Below are positions 50,049 through 59,213 of a DNA stretch of 64,000 nucleotides, piece after piece (position 1 is the first letter of the stretch; every line of letters begins with the position of its first letter). The notes under the pieces were generated by a model. It did not search any database and was not told the DNA's origin. It saw only the letters and a list, made by a program, of their open reading frames with translations. The stretch is from JAEZPW01 sp035629075 (GTDB taxonomy: Bacteria > Acidobacteriota > Terriglobia > Terriglobales > Acidobacteriaceae): NCBI GenBank assembly GCA_035629075.1, contig DASPIK010000086.1:62001-126000 (forward strand). Reading direction: 5' to 3'. The position numbers and the translations under genes are program-made.

Positions 50049-51233
50049 ATGAAGAACATTGCTATCCTCGGCTCCACTGGCTCCATTGGCCGCAGCACCC
50101 TGAGTGTTGTCGATTCATTCCCGGACCGCTTTCGGGTCGTATCGCTCGCAGCGGGGAACAATCTTGATGCCGTCTTCGAGCAGGCTTTTAAATGGAAGCC
50201 CCTCGTAGTTTCGGTTGCCAAGGAAGAAAATTCCCACGAGCTTCGAACCAGGCTGGAGCACGCCGGACTGGGAGACATTGAGGTCCTGAGCGGAGCGGAA
50301 GGCAGTGTTCGTGTAGCTACTCATCCGCAGGTGGATTTCGTTGTTAGTGCCATCGTGGGCGTCGCAGGACTTGAAGCCACCTACGAAGCCGTGAAGGCTG
50401 GTAAGAGCATCGGTTTGGCTAATAAGGAATGCCTTGTGGCAGCCGGCGAACTCATCACCGCCGAAGCCCGCCGCCACGGCAAACCCCTGTTGCCGATCGA
50501 TAGCGAACACAATGCTGTGCATCAATGCATGCGCGGTGGCATTTCAGCAGAAGTCGACCGTGTGTGGTTGACGGCCTCAGGAGGCCCGTTTCGTAACACC
50601 CCTCTTGCCGACTTTGAGAACATCACGGTGGAGCAGGCTTTAAACCATCCAACGTGGAAGATGGGCAAACGGATCACGATCGATTCCGCGACAATGATGA
50701 ACAAGGGCTTTGAGGTAATCGAGGCTTGTCGTCTGTTCGATGTTCCCCCAAGCCGGGTCGAAGTCGTGGTGCATCCCCAGTCGACGATTCATTCTATGGT
50801 CGAATTTGTGGACGGCAGCATACTTGCACAGCTCTCGGTAACAGACATGAGACTGCCCATTCTGTATGCGCTGACGTGGCCCGACCGTATTCCTTCAGAC
50901 CTGAGGTTCTCGATATCTAACCTCCGACATCTGGACTTCTGCCCTCCAGATATGGAAAAGTTTCCATGTCTTCGGCTTGCTTACGAGTCGGCCGAGGCGG
51001 GCGGGGCCAAGACCATCGCCCTCAACGCGGCGGACGAGGTGGCAGTCGCAGCCTTTCTCGACCAGAAAATCGGATTTCAGGACATACCTCGAGTGATTGG
51101 CTCGGTAGTTAAAGAAACTGAGGCGATCAAACCTGAATCTATAAAGAGGGTATTGGCTCTGGATTCCGAAGCTCGATTGAGAGCAGCGGAAGCCGTTCTA
51201 AACCTGTCACGCAGTGCTGTCTCGCACCGGTGA
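50049..51233 (+). CDS. dxr: 1-deoxy-D-xylulose 5-phosphate reductoisomerase
   Basis: 394 residues. NADPH-binding GSTGSIGRS at 8-16, the catalytic segments GLANKECLVAAGE and IDSEHNAVHQC, and the flexible loop LTASGGPFR. It performs the committed step of the MEP isoprenoid pathway. It lies 48 bases after cdsA; a TACAAT hexamer at 50032-50037 could give an internal promoter with a very short leader. Confidence 0.96.
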   Translation: MKNIAILGSTGSIGRSTLSVVDSFPDRFRVVSLAAGNNLDAVFEQAFKWKPLVVSVAKEENSHELRTRLEHAGLGDIEVLSGAEGSVRVATHPQVDFVVSAIVGVAGLEATYEAVKAGKSIGLANKECLVAAGELITAEARRHGKPLLPIDSEHNAVHQCMRGGISAEVDRVWLTASGGPFRNTPLADFENITVEQALNHPTWKMGKRITIDSATMMNKGFEVIEACRLFDVPPSRVEVVVHPQSTIHSMVEFVDGSILAQLSVTDMRLPILYALTWPDRIPSDLRFSISNLRHLDFCPPDMEKFPCLRLAYESAEAGGAKTIALNAADEVAVAAFLDQKIGFQDIPRVIGSVVKETEAIKPESIKRVLALDSEARLRAAEAVLNLSRSAVSHR

Positions 51234-51262
51234 TCATTAGCCCGGAGTAGATTAGGTTTTTC

Positions 51263-52600
51263 ATGCAAGCTTTCCTCACCAGTGTTATCGCCATGGCGGT
51301 TGTGCTCGGGATCATGATCGTGGTCCACGAGTTCGGCCATTTTGCGGCTGCCAAGCTGCTGGGTGTCAGGGTCGACGTCTTTTCCGTCGGATTCGGCAAG
51401 CGTCTGTTCGGATGGCGACGCGGTGAAACCGACTACCGCCTTTCGGCGATTCCGCTCGGTGGTTACGTGAAGATGGCCGGCGAGAATCCGATGGACCAGC
51501 GGACAGGCGACCCGGCAGAGTTCATGGCGCACCCGCGTTGGCATCGGTTCATTATCGTCGCGGCTGGCCCATTCATGAACATTGCCCTAGCTGTGGGCCT
51601 GTTGACGGGTGTCTTCATGGTGCATTATGAGCACCCTGTTTACCTCGACCAACCCGCCGTAATCGGCTGGGTTCTTGAGGGTTCGCCTGCCGACAAGGCC
51701 GGCATTCAACCCGGTGACCGCATCGTCCGAATTGGAAAGTTCCAGAACCCGACGTGGGAGGACGTCCTCCCGGAAGTGGTTCTCAGCCCTAATCAGCCGG
51801 TCAACATGGCCGTGCAGCGCGGCAACCAGATCCTGGATAAGACCGTCGTTCCAACTCCAGTCGGCCGGGAGCAGTTCGGCAGCCCGGGGTGGCTGCCAGA
51901 TCAGCCCAACACCATTACTGAACTGGATTCCGGCATGCCGGCGCAACAGGCGGGCCTGAAGAACGGTGACGTGATAGCCGCCGTCAACGGCATTCCCATG
52001 AAGTCCATGCCCGCGGTCGCTCGGTACATTCAGGAGAACGGAGAAAAGCCGGTCGAGGTAACAGCCTTCCGCGACGGAAAGCAGCTCACGTTTACCGTGA
52101 AACCGATGCCGAGCGAAGTGGATGGTGAGAAGCGTTTTCGAATCGGCATTCGGTCCGATCCGCAAAAAGTTGTTAAGCTTCCTTTCACCAGAGCGTTTGC
52201 CAAGTCCATCGAGCAGAACAAGAGAAATTCGCTTCTGATACTCGAACTTGTGCAGAAGATGGTGCGCCGGCAGGTTTCGATGAAGCAAGTCGAAGGGCCA
52301 ATCGGGATCGCTCGCGCCTCCGGAGAAGCCGCCCGGCAGCCGGGTTGGACGCCGCTGTTGCTGCTCATGGCTGCGATTAGTCTGAACCTCGGCATCTTTA
52401 ACCTGTTCCCGATTCCGATACTTGACGGCGGAGTGATCTTGCTGCTGATCGTCGAGAGTGTGATGGGGCGAGACATCAGCCAGCCGATAAAGGAGCGCAT
52501 TTACCAGGCCGCATTTGTCTTCCTGGTGCTGTTTGCCGTGATGGTTATCTACAACGACTTGGTCAAGACCATCCCCGGCCTGAGTCAGAGGCTACCGTAG
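51263..52600 (+). CDS. rseP: RseP-type site-2 intramembrane metalloprotease
   Basis: 445 residues. Zinc motif HEFGH at 22-26 in the first membrane helix. Two PDZ domains follow (about 120-195 and 200-285; the second has AQQAGLKNGDVIAAVNG), then the helix with NLFPIPILDGG that carries the third zinc ligand Asp. RseP cuts membrane-bound anti-sigma factors and leftover signal peptides. It follows dxr by 29 bases, the usual bacterial order. Confidence 0.93.
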   Translation: MQAFLTSVIAMAVVLGIMIVVHEFGHFAAAKLLGVRVDVFSVGFGKRLFGWRRGETDYRLSAIPLGGYVKMAGENPMDQRTGDPAEFMAHPRWHRFIIVAAGPFMNIALAVGLLTGVFMVHYEHPVYLDQPAVIGWVLEGSPADKAGIQPGDRIVRIGKFQNPTWEDVLPEVVLSPNQPVNMAVQRGNQILDKTVVPTPVGREQFGSPGWLPDQPNTITELDSGMPAQQAGLKNGDVIAAVNGIPMKSMPAVARYIQENGEKPVEVTAFRDGKQLTFTVKPMPSEVDGEKRFRIGIRSDPQKVVKLPFTRAFAKSIEQNKRNSLLILELVQKMVRRQVSMKQVEGPIGIARASGEAARQPGWTPLLLLMAAISLNLGIFNLFPIPILDGGVILLLIVESVMGRDISQPIKERIYQAAFVFLVLFAVMVIYNDLVKTIPGLSQRLP

Positions 52601-52630
52601 GTTCAACGAGGGCGCCTTGCCCTTCCGAAA

Positions 52631-52674
52631 TTTGCCGCGGACGTGCAGCTATCCTCGCACGTGTCCGCGGCAAA
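52631..52674 (+). repeat. Long imperfect hairpin between rseP and ispG
   Basis: TTTGCCGCGGAC-GTGC (52631-52646) pairs with GCAC-GTGTCCGCGGCAAA (57-74), with a two-base bulge and a ten-base loop. A third TTTGCCGCG copy follows at about 52681-52689. There is no T run, so it is not an ordinary terminator. Confidence 0.5.
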
Positions 52675-52741
52675 TGCATGTTTGCCGCGTGCTAGACTAC
52701 TTTGTTCTCCGCGTTGCTGGTGATACGCGGCAGGCTTTCAC

Positions 52742-53986
52742 ATGGCAGAGATTGAGCGTAGAAACTCGGTTCCCGTTCGCATCGGTAACGTCGTCATTGG
52801 CGGGAACGCCCCCGTTGTTGTCCAATCGATGACAAACACGGATACCGCTGACGCGGCATCCACGGTGAAGCAGGTTGCCGCACTGGCGCGCGCGGGGTCG
52901 GAACTCGTTCGAGTGACCGTGAACAACGACGCGGCGGCGGAAGCTCTTCCGCAGATCGTGGATGAACTCGCGGTACAGGGTATCACTGTTCCAATCATCG
53001 GGGACTTTCACTACAACGGACACATTTTGCTTAAGAAGTACCCCGCCTGCGCCCGCGCTCTAGCCAAATACCGCATCAACCCGGGCAACGTAAGTGTCGG
53101 GCGAAAAGACGATGAGAACTTCCGAACGATGATCGAGGTGGCAATCGAGAATGATAAGCCAGTTCGCATTGGCGTGAATTGGGGTTCTCTTGACCAGCAA
53201 TTGCTAGCCCGCATGATGGACGAGAATGCCCGTCTCAGCCATCCGAAGGAAGCGCGGGACGTGATGATGGAGGCCATGGTCCAGAGCGCGCTGCGCTCGG
53301 CGGAGTTGGCTGAGAAGTACGGGTTGGGACGCGATCACATAATCCTCAGCGCCAAAGTCAGCGGCGTACAGGACCTTATCGATGTCTATCGCGCGCTGGC
53401 ATCTCGTTGCGACTACGCGCTTCACCTCGGGTTAACCGAGGCGGGGATGGGAGCAAAAGGTATCGTGGCTTCTACAGCCGGCCTCAGCGTTTTGCTACAG
53501 GAAGGTATTGGCGACACAATCCGCGTGTCGCTCACGCCTGCTCCCGGTGGCGATCGAACCGAAGAGGTTCTTGTCGCGCAACAAATCCTGCAGTCGATGG
53601 GGATGCGCAGTTTCATTCCGCAAGTCACCGCTTGCCCGGGTTGCGGACGCACCACCAGCACCTTCTTTCAGGAATTGGCCGAACAGATTCAGACCTACAT
53701 TCACGAGAATATGCCGGTATGGCGCGAGAAATACTCCGGCGTGGAAGAAATGAAGGTTGCGGTGATGGGCTGCATTGTGAACGGCCCTGGAGAGTCGAAG
53801 CATGCCAACATCGGCATATCACTTCCCGGCACCTTCGAGGAACCGAAAGCGCCAGTGTTTGTCGACGGACGCCTGATGACCACGCTCAAGGGCGACCACA
53901 TCGTCAGTGAGTTCATCACGATTCTGAATGACTATGTTGACTCGCACTACGCGAAAGCGGAAGCGCCCGTCAACTCCATCTCGTAG
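52742..53986 (+). CDS. ispG: 4-hydroxy-3-methylbut-2-en-1-yl diphosphate synthase
   Basis: 414 residues. The N-terminal TIM barrel starts with VRIGNVVIGGNAPVVVQSMT. The C-terminal iron-sulfur domain has TACPGCGR and a third Cys in MGCIVNGPGES, ligands of the [4Fe-4S] cluster. It acts next to last in the MEP pathway, matching dxr in the same cluster. It lies 141 bases after rseP with a hairpin between them. Confidence 0.96.
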   Translation: MAEIERRNSVPVRIGNVVIGGNAPVVVQSMTNTDTADAASTVKQVAALARAGSELVRVTVNNDAAAEALPQIVDELAVQGITVPIIGDFHYNGHILLKKYPACARALAKYRINPGNVSVGRKDDENFRTMIEVAIENDKPVRIGVNWGSLDQQLLARMMDENARLSHPKEARDVMMEAMVQSALRSAELAEKYGLGRDHIILSAKVSGVQDLIDVYRALASRCDYALHLGLTEAGMGAKGIVASTAGLSVLLQEGIGDTIRVSLTPAPGGDRTEEVLVAQQILQSMGMRSFIPQVTACPGCGRTTSTFFQELAEQIQTYIHENMPVWREKYSGVEEMKVAVMGCIVNGPGESKHANIGISLPGTFEEPKAPVFVDGRLMTTLKGDHIVSEFITILNDYVDSHYAKAEAPVNSIS

Positions 53987-54005
53987 CCCATTTCAAGATC
54001 AAAGC

Positions 54006-54030
54006 AGACGGGGCAGCACCCCGTCTACTT
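54006..54030. terminator. Terminator after ispG
   Basis: AGACGGGG (54006-54013) pairs with CCCCGTCT (54019-54026), followed by ACTTT. The stem shares its GACGGGG/CCCCGTC core with the hairpin at 5039-5059. Confidence 0.65.
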
Positions 54031-54084
54031 TCGCCGCCGCTGTCAGATAAGGCGCCAGTCTCGCACGGTTCGCTTACTCGCCGC

Positions 54085-54195
54085 TCACATGCTCAACAGC
54101 GCAAAAGCAGCCCAAAACCAGATTGCGAATCCCGCGGAGTTGAGCGTAACGCGAATGTACGGATTGTCGATAATCCAGTTGTACTTCGCATCCAT
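54085..54195 (-). CDS. 36-residue single-span membrane microprotein
   Basis: ATG 54195 has GAGGTGG six bases upstream on the minus strand, and TGA is at 54085-54087. The protein is 36 residues: a polar start (MDAKYNWIIDNPYIRVTLN), then one hydrophobic, aromatic helix (GFAIWFWAAFALLS) and a terminal Met. The strong ribosome site, short amphipathic part and helix make it a convincing gene despite its size. No family is recognised. It lies alone in the gap between ispG and the DUF72 gene. Confidence 0.6.
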   Translation of the reverse strand: MDAKYNWIIDNPYIRVTLNSAGFAIWFWAAFALLSM

Positions 54196-54378
54196 AACTT
54201 GCCACCTCAGCCTTTCTGCCCCATTCTGCTACGTTTGACGTCCCTGTCGCCGGAACGTTATCGCCTCTGCCTTGCTGTTCCGCGGCCCGCTTTCCTTAGC
54301 GGGGACGTTCTGGGCTTCAGATACGGAGGGTGCGGCAAGTAAGTTCCATTATGTTTTGCAGATAAATAACGACGGCTG

Positions 54379-55329
54379 TTACGGACGGAGAGAAAACGTC
54401 TCGGACTGAACGATCTCGCGTAGGTCGGGATACTTCTGAACAAGTGTTTCCGGCGCTTTTACCGGCTTGTTGGTGATCATATGCTTGAGTTCAAGCGCGT
54501 TCACAGCGGCTTTACCTTGAAAGTGATTGTTAGCCACAACGAACGTTACGTCTGCTTTCTTGGCGACATTCTCGACCTTGCTTTTCCATCCTGCTAACTC
54601 TTTCGTCGTATAAAGGTAGTTATATCGATCTTCGCTCTTCTCGTGCTCGAACCACTGGTCGTAATTGCGTCCGTGAAGCCGAATGTATCCAATCTTCGAA
54701 GTTACGTGCTCGGTCGGCCGCAGCGATCTGCCGAGCTTCGGTTGATCGATGTTACAGAAGGCGACGCCCTTCTCCGCGAAGTAGCTGAGGATGTTTTCGT
54801 TACTCCAGCTATCGTGACGCACTTCTACCACGAGCGGGTATTCCCGGAAGCGCTGTAGCATGGTTTCGAGATAGTCGCGGTTTTCGTTCGTGTTCTTGAA
54901 CGACACCGGGAACTGCGCGAGCAAGGCACCTAGTCGCCCTTCGGCAGCTATAGAATCCAACCCAGCTTTCGCAAGTGACTCATCCTCAGCGGTCGCCCTG
55001 ATTGTTTCCGCCGAAGTCGATTGCAGAACAGCGATCGGCGAGTGAGTGAAAGCCTTGTTGAGCTTCGCCGTAAAAACAAAACGCGGGTTGACCGTGGCAG
55101 CCTTTCGACACCATAACTTTCCCCACTCCGGTCGAATATGCCCGTAGAACGAGGTGTTGATTTCGATAAGGTCGAAGTATTGCGCGAGATATTCAACCGG
55201 GTGCTGCTGCCTCTTCAACTGTGCCGGATAGACGATACCTTCCCAGTCTTTGTAGGACCAACCAGCCGTACCAATGAGCACATGGTCGGCGATGTCGGTC
55301 ATATCGAAAGATTGAGTTGCCAAACTCAC
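54379..55329 (-). CDS. DUF72 family protein
   Basis: 316 residues, GTG 55329 with GGAG upstream; ATG 55302 is a shorter option. It starts with LIGTAGWSYKDWEGIVYP and continues with FDLIEINTSFYG, FVFTAKLNKAFTHS, VVEVRHDSW and YIRLHGRN, the motifs of the DUF72 TIM barrel. The function is unproven, although a metal-dependent hydrolase-like fold is known for the family. It starts 15 bases after the stop of the CAP-domain gene, so the two form a pair. Confidence 0.88.
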   Translation of the reverse strand: MSLATQSFDMTDIADHVLIGTAGWSYKDWEGIVYPAQLKRQQHPVEYLAQYFDLIEINTSFYGHIRPEWGKLWCRKAATVNPRFVFTAKLNKAFTHSPIAVLQSTSAETIRATAEDESLAKAGLDSIAAEGRLGALLAQFPVSFKNTNENRDYLETMLQRFREYPLVVEVRHDSWSNENILSYFAEKGVAFCNIDQPKLGRSLRPTEHVTSKIGYIRLHGRNYDQWFEHEKSEDRYNYLYTTKELAGWKSKVENVAKKADVTFVVANNHFQGKAAVNALELKHMITNKPVKAPETLVQKYPDLREIVQSETFSLRP

Positions 55330-55344
55330 GGTGCACTCCGAAGA

Positions 55345-56211
55345 CTACATTCCTTCCTTTGACGACTTCGCGAAAAATGTCATCACTGCCCAGTACACGC
55401 CGCTCGGATACGTCGGTGTCCGTTCAAAACACACCCCCACCGCATAGCTTCCAAGTTCGTCACTGGTGCGAAAACGTGTGACATTGTCGGGAAGCTTTTC
55501 CGGTTCGGTCAAAGTGAACGCCACTACGTAACGCGCATTGCCTTTCACGCTGCAAGCGTTGAGTTCATCGTTGTGCGCCATCGAGCAAGCCTCATCACGC
55601 AGAGACGCAATTGCTCTGCGGACGAGCGACGTCTGGCCAGCTTGCCGCCTCAATCTATCGAAGTTCCGCGCGATTTCATCCTCGACCTCTGACGCACTGG
55701 ATTCCGGCAGACGATGCGCGAAGTTCTGGACGACGTAGTAGTAGCCATCGTGCTTGACGGCGGCAATGCCCACCGCATTGTAATCAGGACTGAGGATGTT
55801 GGCCCGATGAGGAGGAGAGTGCATCAAGCCGATATGCACGCCTTCAATTTCCGCATCATAGGCGACGTTTTCAGCGGAGCGGTCCAACCTCACCGAGGTT
55901 TTTGCCAGCCGCTGCCGAAGGGACGGTTCTCCCGAGAATTGGTGAGAGAGCTGCTTCTTCTCTGCCATCAAATGCGCGTGTCCCAATGCAGCCTGCGCCA
56001 GTCGAGCGTCCCACTCCAGCGGTGCGCGACCCTGTTTCGCACGCTCCTGATTCAACAGGCGGAAGAGGTCCCGCGCGCCGCTCTCGTCCGGTTTACCAGC
56101 TGGATTTGCAGCCACACCGACGGAAGCAGCAGCGACGCAGAAGATCACCAGGGCCACGGCAGTCCGTGAAGCAAGCGCAAAAAGATTGCGATGTATCGGA
56201 ATTTTCCTCAC
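55345..56211 (-). CDS. Exported CAP/SCP-domain protein
   Basis: 288 residues, GTG 56211 at the end of an AAAGG. Signal peptide about 1-35. The CAP domain spans about 45-165: LLNQERAKQGRAPLEWDARLAQAALGHAHLMA, then HSPPHRANILSPDYNAVGIA and the strand DGYYYVVQNFA, all typical. Residues 170-288 are an extra domain with Cys residues at about 209, 220 and 265 and no known match. CAP proteins are secreted and of varied function. It is co-directional with DUF72. Confidence 0.8.
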   Translation of the reverse strand: MRKIPIHRNLFALASRTAVALVIFCVAAASVGVAANPAGKPDESGARDLFRLLNQERAKQGRAPLEWDARLAQAALGHAHLMAEKKQLSHQFSGEPSLRQRLAKTSVRLDRSAENVAYDAEIEGVHIGLMHSPPHRANILSPDYNAVGIAAVKHDGYYYVVQNFAHRLPESSASEVEDEIARNFDRLRRQAGQTSLVRRAIASLRDEACSMAHNDELNACSVKGNARYVVAFTLTEPEKLPDNVTRFRTSDELGSYAVGVCFERTPTYPSGVYWAVMTFFAKSSKEGM

Positions 56212-56293
56212 CTTTATTCAGATGTAAGACAAAACACTACTTTTGTTTGCCGCCGTGAGACTCTAAACTTTTCTGCCGACGGAGAATAGCACA

Positions 56294-57718
56294 ATGATAG
56301 TAGCCATAGTGGCCGGTCTTTTCGGCTTGATAATCGGCGGCCTAATAGCCTGGCTCGTATCGCGTTCCGGATCAGCGGCGTTGCAAGAACGCGTATTGCA
56401 GGCAGAACAACAGCTTACCGCAACACGCGCTGCCGTTGCTGCAGCCGAAGCTGCGACCGCACGGCAGCTCGATCTTAACTCCAAGCTGCAGGCCGAGACT
56501 GCCGGGCTTCGCTCCACGTTGGAGCACGAGCGCAAAGCGGCGGAGGAGAAGCTTGCGCTCGTGACTCGGGCCAGTGAGGAGTTGAAGAACTCGTTCCAGG
56601 CACTCGCTGCCGAAGCTCTCAAAAGTAACAACCAGTCGTTCTTAGCGCTTGCAACGCAGAACCTCAAAACTTTTCAGCAACAAGCGCAGGGTGATCTCGA
56701 GCAACGGCAGAAAGCGGTCGAGAACCTTGTCGCGCCCTTGAAGGAGTCGCTCGGCAAGGTCGATCAGCAGATCCAGCAGATGGAGAAGGCGCGCAGCGAG
56801 GCTTATGGAGGTCTCGTACAGCAAGTTCGATCGCTGATCACGTCTCAGGAGAAGCTCCAGGCCGAAACCGGCAACCTGGTCAAGGCATTGCGGACGCCCA
56901 ACGTGCGCGGGCGATGGGGTGAGATCCAGTTACGCCGCGTGGTCGAGATCGCCGGAATGATCAACTACTGCGACTTCGAGGAGCAAGCAAGCGTCTCGAC
57001 CATCGATGGCCGCCTGCGGCCCGATCTTGTCGTGCACCTGCCCGGTGGCAAGCACGTCATCGTCGATGCCAAGACGCCTCTCTCTGCCTATCTGGAAGCC
57101 TGCGAGACACAAGACGAAGCTGTACGCACAGCCCTGCTGAAGAAGCATGCGGACCAGGTGGCCGGCCATATGGCGAACCTAAGCTGCAAGGCATATTGGG
57201 ATCAGTTCCAGCCTGCGCCGGAATTTGTGGTGATGTTCTTGCCCGGCGAGACGTTCTTCAGCGCCGCCCTGGAACAGAATCCCGGACTCATCGAACAGGG
57301 CGTGAACCAACGCGTGATTCCGGCGTCACCGACAACGTTAATCGCGTTGCTCCGCGCGGTGGCGTACGGTTGGCAGCAGGAGACCATCGCACAGAACGCG
57401 CAGAAAATCGCGAACCTCGGCCGTGATTTGTACGACAGACTGTGTAAACTCGCCAATCATATGGAAGGTCTGGGCAAGAATCTCGATCGCGCCGTCGAAC
57501 ACTTCAACAAAGCTGTCGGTACGATGGAAAGTCGCGTCTTCGCTCCCGCCCGTAAGTTCGCAGATTTGGGAACGGCGGCAAAAGAAGAACTGCCGGAGGT
57601 ATCGCAGATCGAGAAGACTGCGCGTCGACTCCAATCGTCAGACTGGGACCACAGCGACGACACCAGCCGTTCCGAGAACGAGCCTTTGACTCTAGCGGCT
57701 TCGAGCAGCAACGATTGA
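56294..57718 (+). CDS. rmuC: DNA recombination protein RmuC
   Basis: 474 residues. One N-terminal membrane helix (about 3-20), a long coiled coil (about 25-190), and the RmuC nuclease-like domain (about 195-400) starting NVRGRWGEIQLRRVVE, with VDAKTPLSAY and FLPGETFFSAAL. The acidic/basic centre resembles restriction endonuclease folds. The protein limits inversions at short repeats in E. coli. It diverges from the CAP gene and ends at a strong terminator. Confidence 0.93.
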   Translation: MIVAIVAGLFGLIIGGLIAWLVSRSGSAALQERVLQAEQQLTATRAAVAAAEAATARQLDLNSKLQAETAGLRSTLEHERKAAEEKLALVTRASEELKNSFQALAAEALKSNNQSFLALATQNLKTFQQQAQGDLEQRQKAVENLVAPLKESLGKVDQQIQQMEKARSEAYGGLVQQVRSLITSQEKLQAETGNLVKALRTPNVRGRWGEIQLRRVVEIAGMINYCDFEEQASVSTIDGRLRPDLVVHLPGGKHVIVDAKTPLSAYLEACETQDEAVRTALLKKHADQVAGHMANLSCKAYWDQFQPAPEFVVMFLPGETFFSAALEQNPGLIEQGVNQRVIPASPTTLIALLRAVAYGWQQETIAQNAQKIANLGRDLYDRLCKLANHMEGLGKNLDRAVEHFNKAVGTMESRVFAPARKFADLGTAAKEELPEVSQIEKTARRLQSSDWDHSDDTSRSENEPLTLAASSSND

Positions 57719-57741
57719 CCGAGTCTCTTTGCACGAAGCAA

Positions 57742-57770
57742 GACCCGAGCCTCGCTCGGGTCATCTTTTT
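57742..57770. terminator. Terminator after rmuC
   Basis: GACCCGAGC (57742-57750), a CTC loop, GCTCGGGTC (57754-57762), then ATCTTTTT. A strong hairpin with T run. Confidence 0.8.
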
Positions 57771-58144
57771 CGGTGTTGAAGCGGTCCGATGCTAGCGACG
57801 ACGGAACTGTCGATCGTGCTTCTGGCGATAGATCTGTCGAGAAAGCCGGTTCTGCTGATGGTAACTCTTGCGCGCTCTCGTGCCGTGAATCTGCCATCCG
57901 CCTTCATCCCACGGATTCTTCGATTCAGGCGTGCCTCTCGGCGCTCGAGTCTCGCTGCTTCGGCCGCGGTCAGAGATCCGCTGCGGATGCCCTGCGCAAT
58001 GCGTTGCTGCTGCATTTCTCGCCGCTGGCTGATGGTGGCGTGCCTTCTTGCCGGCGGCTGTCCCGGCGATATCGCTTGCGCCGCCAAGGTCGGAATCGTT
58101 AATGCGAAGGACGCCAGTGCGAGTACAACTCTAGTGAGTTTCAT
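57761..58144 (-). CDS. Small exported protein, apparently frameshifted near its C-terminus
   Basis: As it stands the frame gives 127 residues. Signal peptide 1-22. Residues 40-94 hold a helical segment (QGIRSGSLTAAEAARLE and RRIRGMKADGRFTARERARV) of a kind recurring in acidobacterial exported proteins. After Val94 (57863-57865) the normal frame becomes unlike the family. Shifted by one base it reads HQQNRLSRQIYRQKHD and stops at 57792-57794. Restoring one A in GTTACC would join the two halves. The present stop (57761-57763) also falls inside the rmuC terminator stem, which favours the shifted end. Deletion in the genome or a sequencing error cannot be told apart here. Confidence 0.65.
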   Translation of the reverse strand: MKLTRVVLALASFALTIPTLAAQAISPGQPPARRHATISQRREMQQQRIAQGIRSGSLTAAEAARLERREARLNRRIRGMKADGRFTARERARVTISRTGFLDRSIARSTIDSSVVASIGPLQHRKR

Positions 58145-58344
58145 TGCTCTTCCTGTGACCTGTCGTGATTTGATCTCGACGGCGCGCCCCGTTTCGATTC
58201 ACTCGTCTGAACCCGACGCCTAAAGGAATGTTGCGGAAGTTTCGCCGCACGTGTTCAGTCCAAAGGGATCAGGACCGCTGGCATAGGCGAAGCCGCGCAC
58301 TTCAGAATTGTCGCGGCACTGCGAGGCCGGCTCGTCTTGAAGCC

Positions 58345-59211
58345 TTACAACCCCGCTTCTATGCGCGACCGAGGGTCGAGATAGTCGCGTAGGGCGTCTC
58401 CAATGAAGTTGAACGACAGCACGGCAAACATCACCGCGATAGCGGGAAAGAGTACGAGGTGCGGCGCGTCGAACAGATGCGATCTGCCATCGTTGAGCAT
58501 CGAACCCCAACTTGCGGTTGGAGGAGGAACGCCGAGACCAAGGAAACTCATCGTTGCCTCAGCGAGAACCGCACCGGCCATACCGATTGCGGCTTGAACG
58601 ATGACCGGCTGAATGATGTTTGGCAGGATATGCCGCGTGATGACGCGCCAATCACTTGCGCCCAGCGCTCGCGCCGCCTCAACGAATTCCCTCTCGCGTG
58701 CAGCCAACACCTGACCGCGAACCAGCCGGGCATAACCGACCCAACCACCGATTGAAAGTGCCAGGATCAGGTTGAAGATGCCAGGCCCGAGAAAAGCGAC
58801 GAATGCTATCGCCAACAGGATTCCCGGAAAAGACAGGAACGCGTTCATCACCACTACATTGACGAAGCGGTCCACCTTGCCGCCGTAGTATCCCGCGATG
58901 GATCCGACAATGAGGCCAAGCAGCAGCGAAGCAGCGACCACGCTCGCGCCCACTAACATCGATATGCGCGCGCCGAAGATGATCCGGGAAAAAATGTCGC
59001 GCCCGAGTTCGTCCGTTCCAAACCAGTGCGCTGCAGATGACGGGCTGAGGCGGCTGGCAAGATCGATGCGTGCCGGGTCCTGAGGTGCGAGCCATGGCGC
59101 GAACACGGCAAAGGACACAAACACGAGGACAAGCACGACTCCCGCCGCTGCGAGTGGATTGCGCTTGGCTTCGCGCATAATTCTGGGCCGCACCTGTGCG
59201 AGCGTAGCCAT
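58345..59211 (-). CDS. ABC transporter permease, DppC/OppC type
   Basis: 288 residues with six membrane helices. An N-terminal OppC_N segment has LVFVSFAVFAPWLAP and HWFGTDELGRDIFSRIIFGAR. The EAA loop EAARALGASDWRVITRHILPN near 180 contacts the ATPase. It forms the inner-membrane channel for peptides or related solutes with the DppB-like protein encoded two bases upstream. No binding protein or ATPase gene is in the window; they may be encoded beyond the 58 kb gene set or elsewhere. Confidence 0.9.
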   Translation of the reverse strand: MATLAQVRPRIMREAKRNPLAAAGVVLVLVFVSFAVFAPWLAPQDPARIDLASRLSPSSAAHWFGTDELGRDIFSRIIFGARISMLVGASVVAASLLLGLIVGSIAGYYGGKVDRFVNVVVMNAFLSFPGILLAIAFVAFLGPGIFNLILALSIGGWVGYARLVRGQVLAAREREFVEAARALGASDWRVITRHILPNIIQPVIVQAAIGMAGAVLAEATMSFLGLGVPPPTASWGSMLNDGRSHLFDAPHLVLFPAIAVMFAVLSFNFIGDALRDYLDPRSRIEAGL

Positions 59212-59213
59212 GA

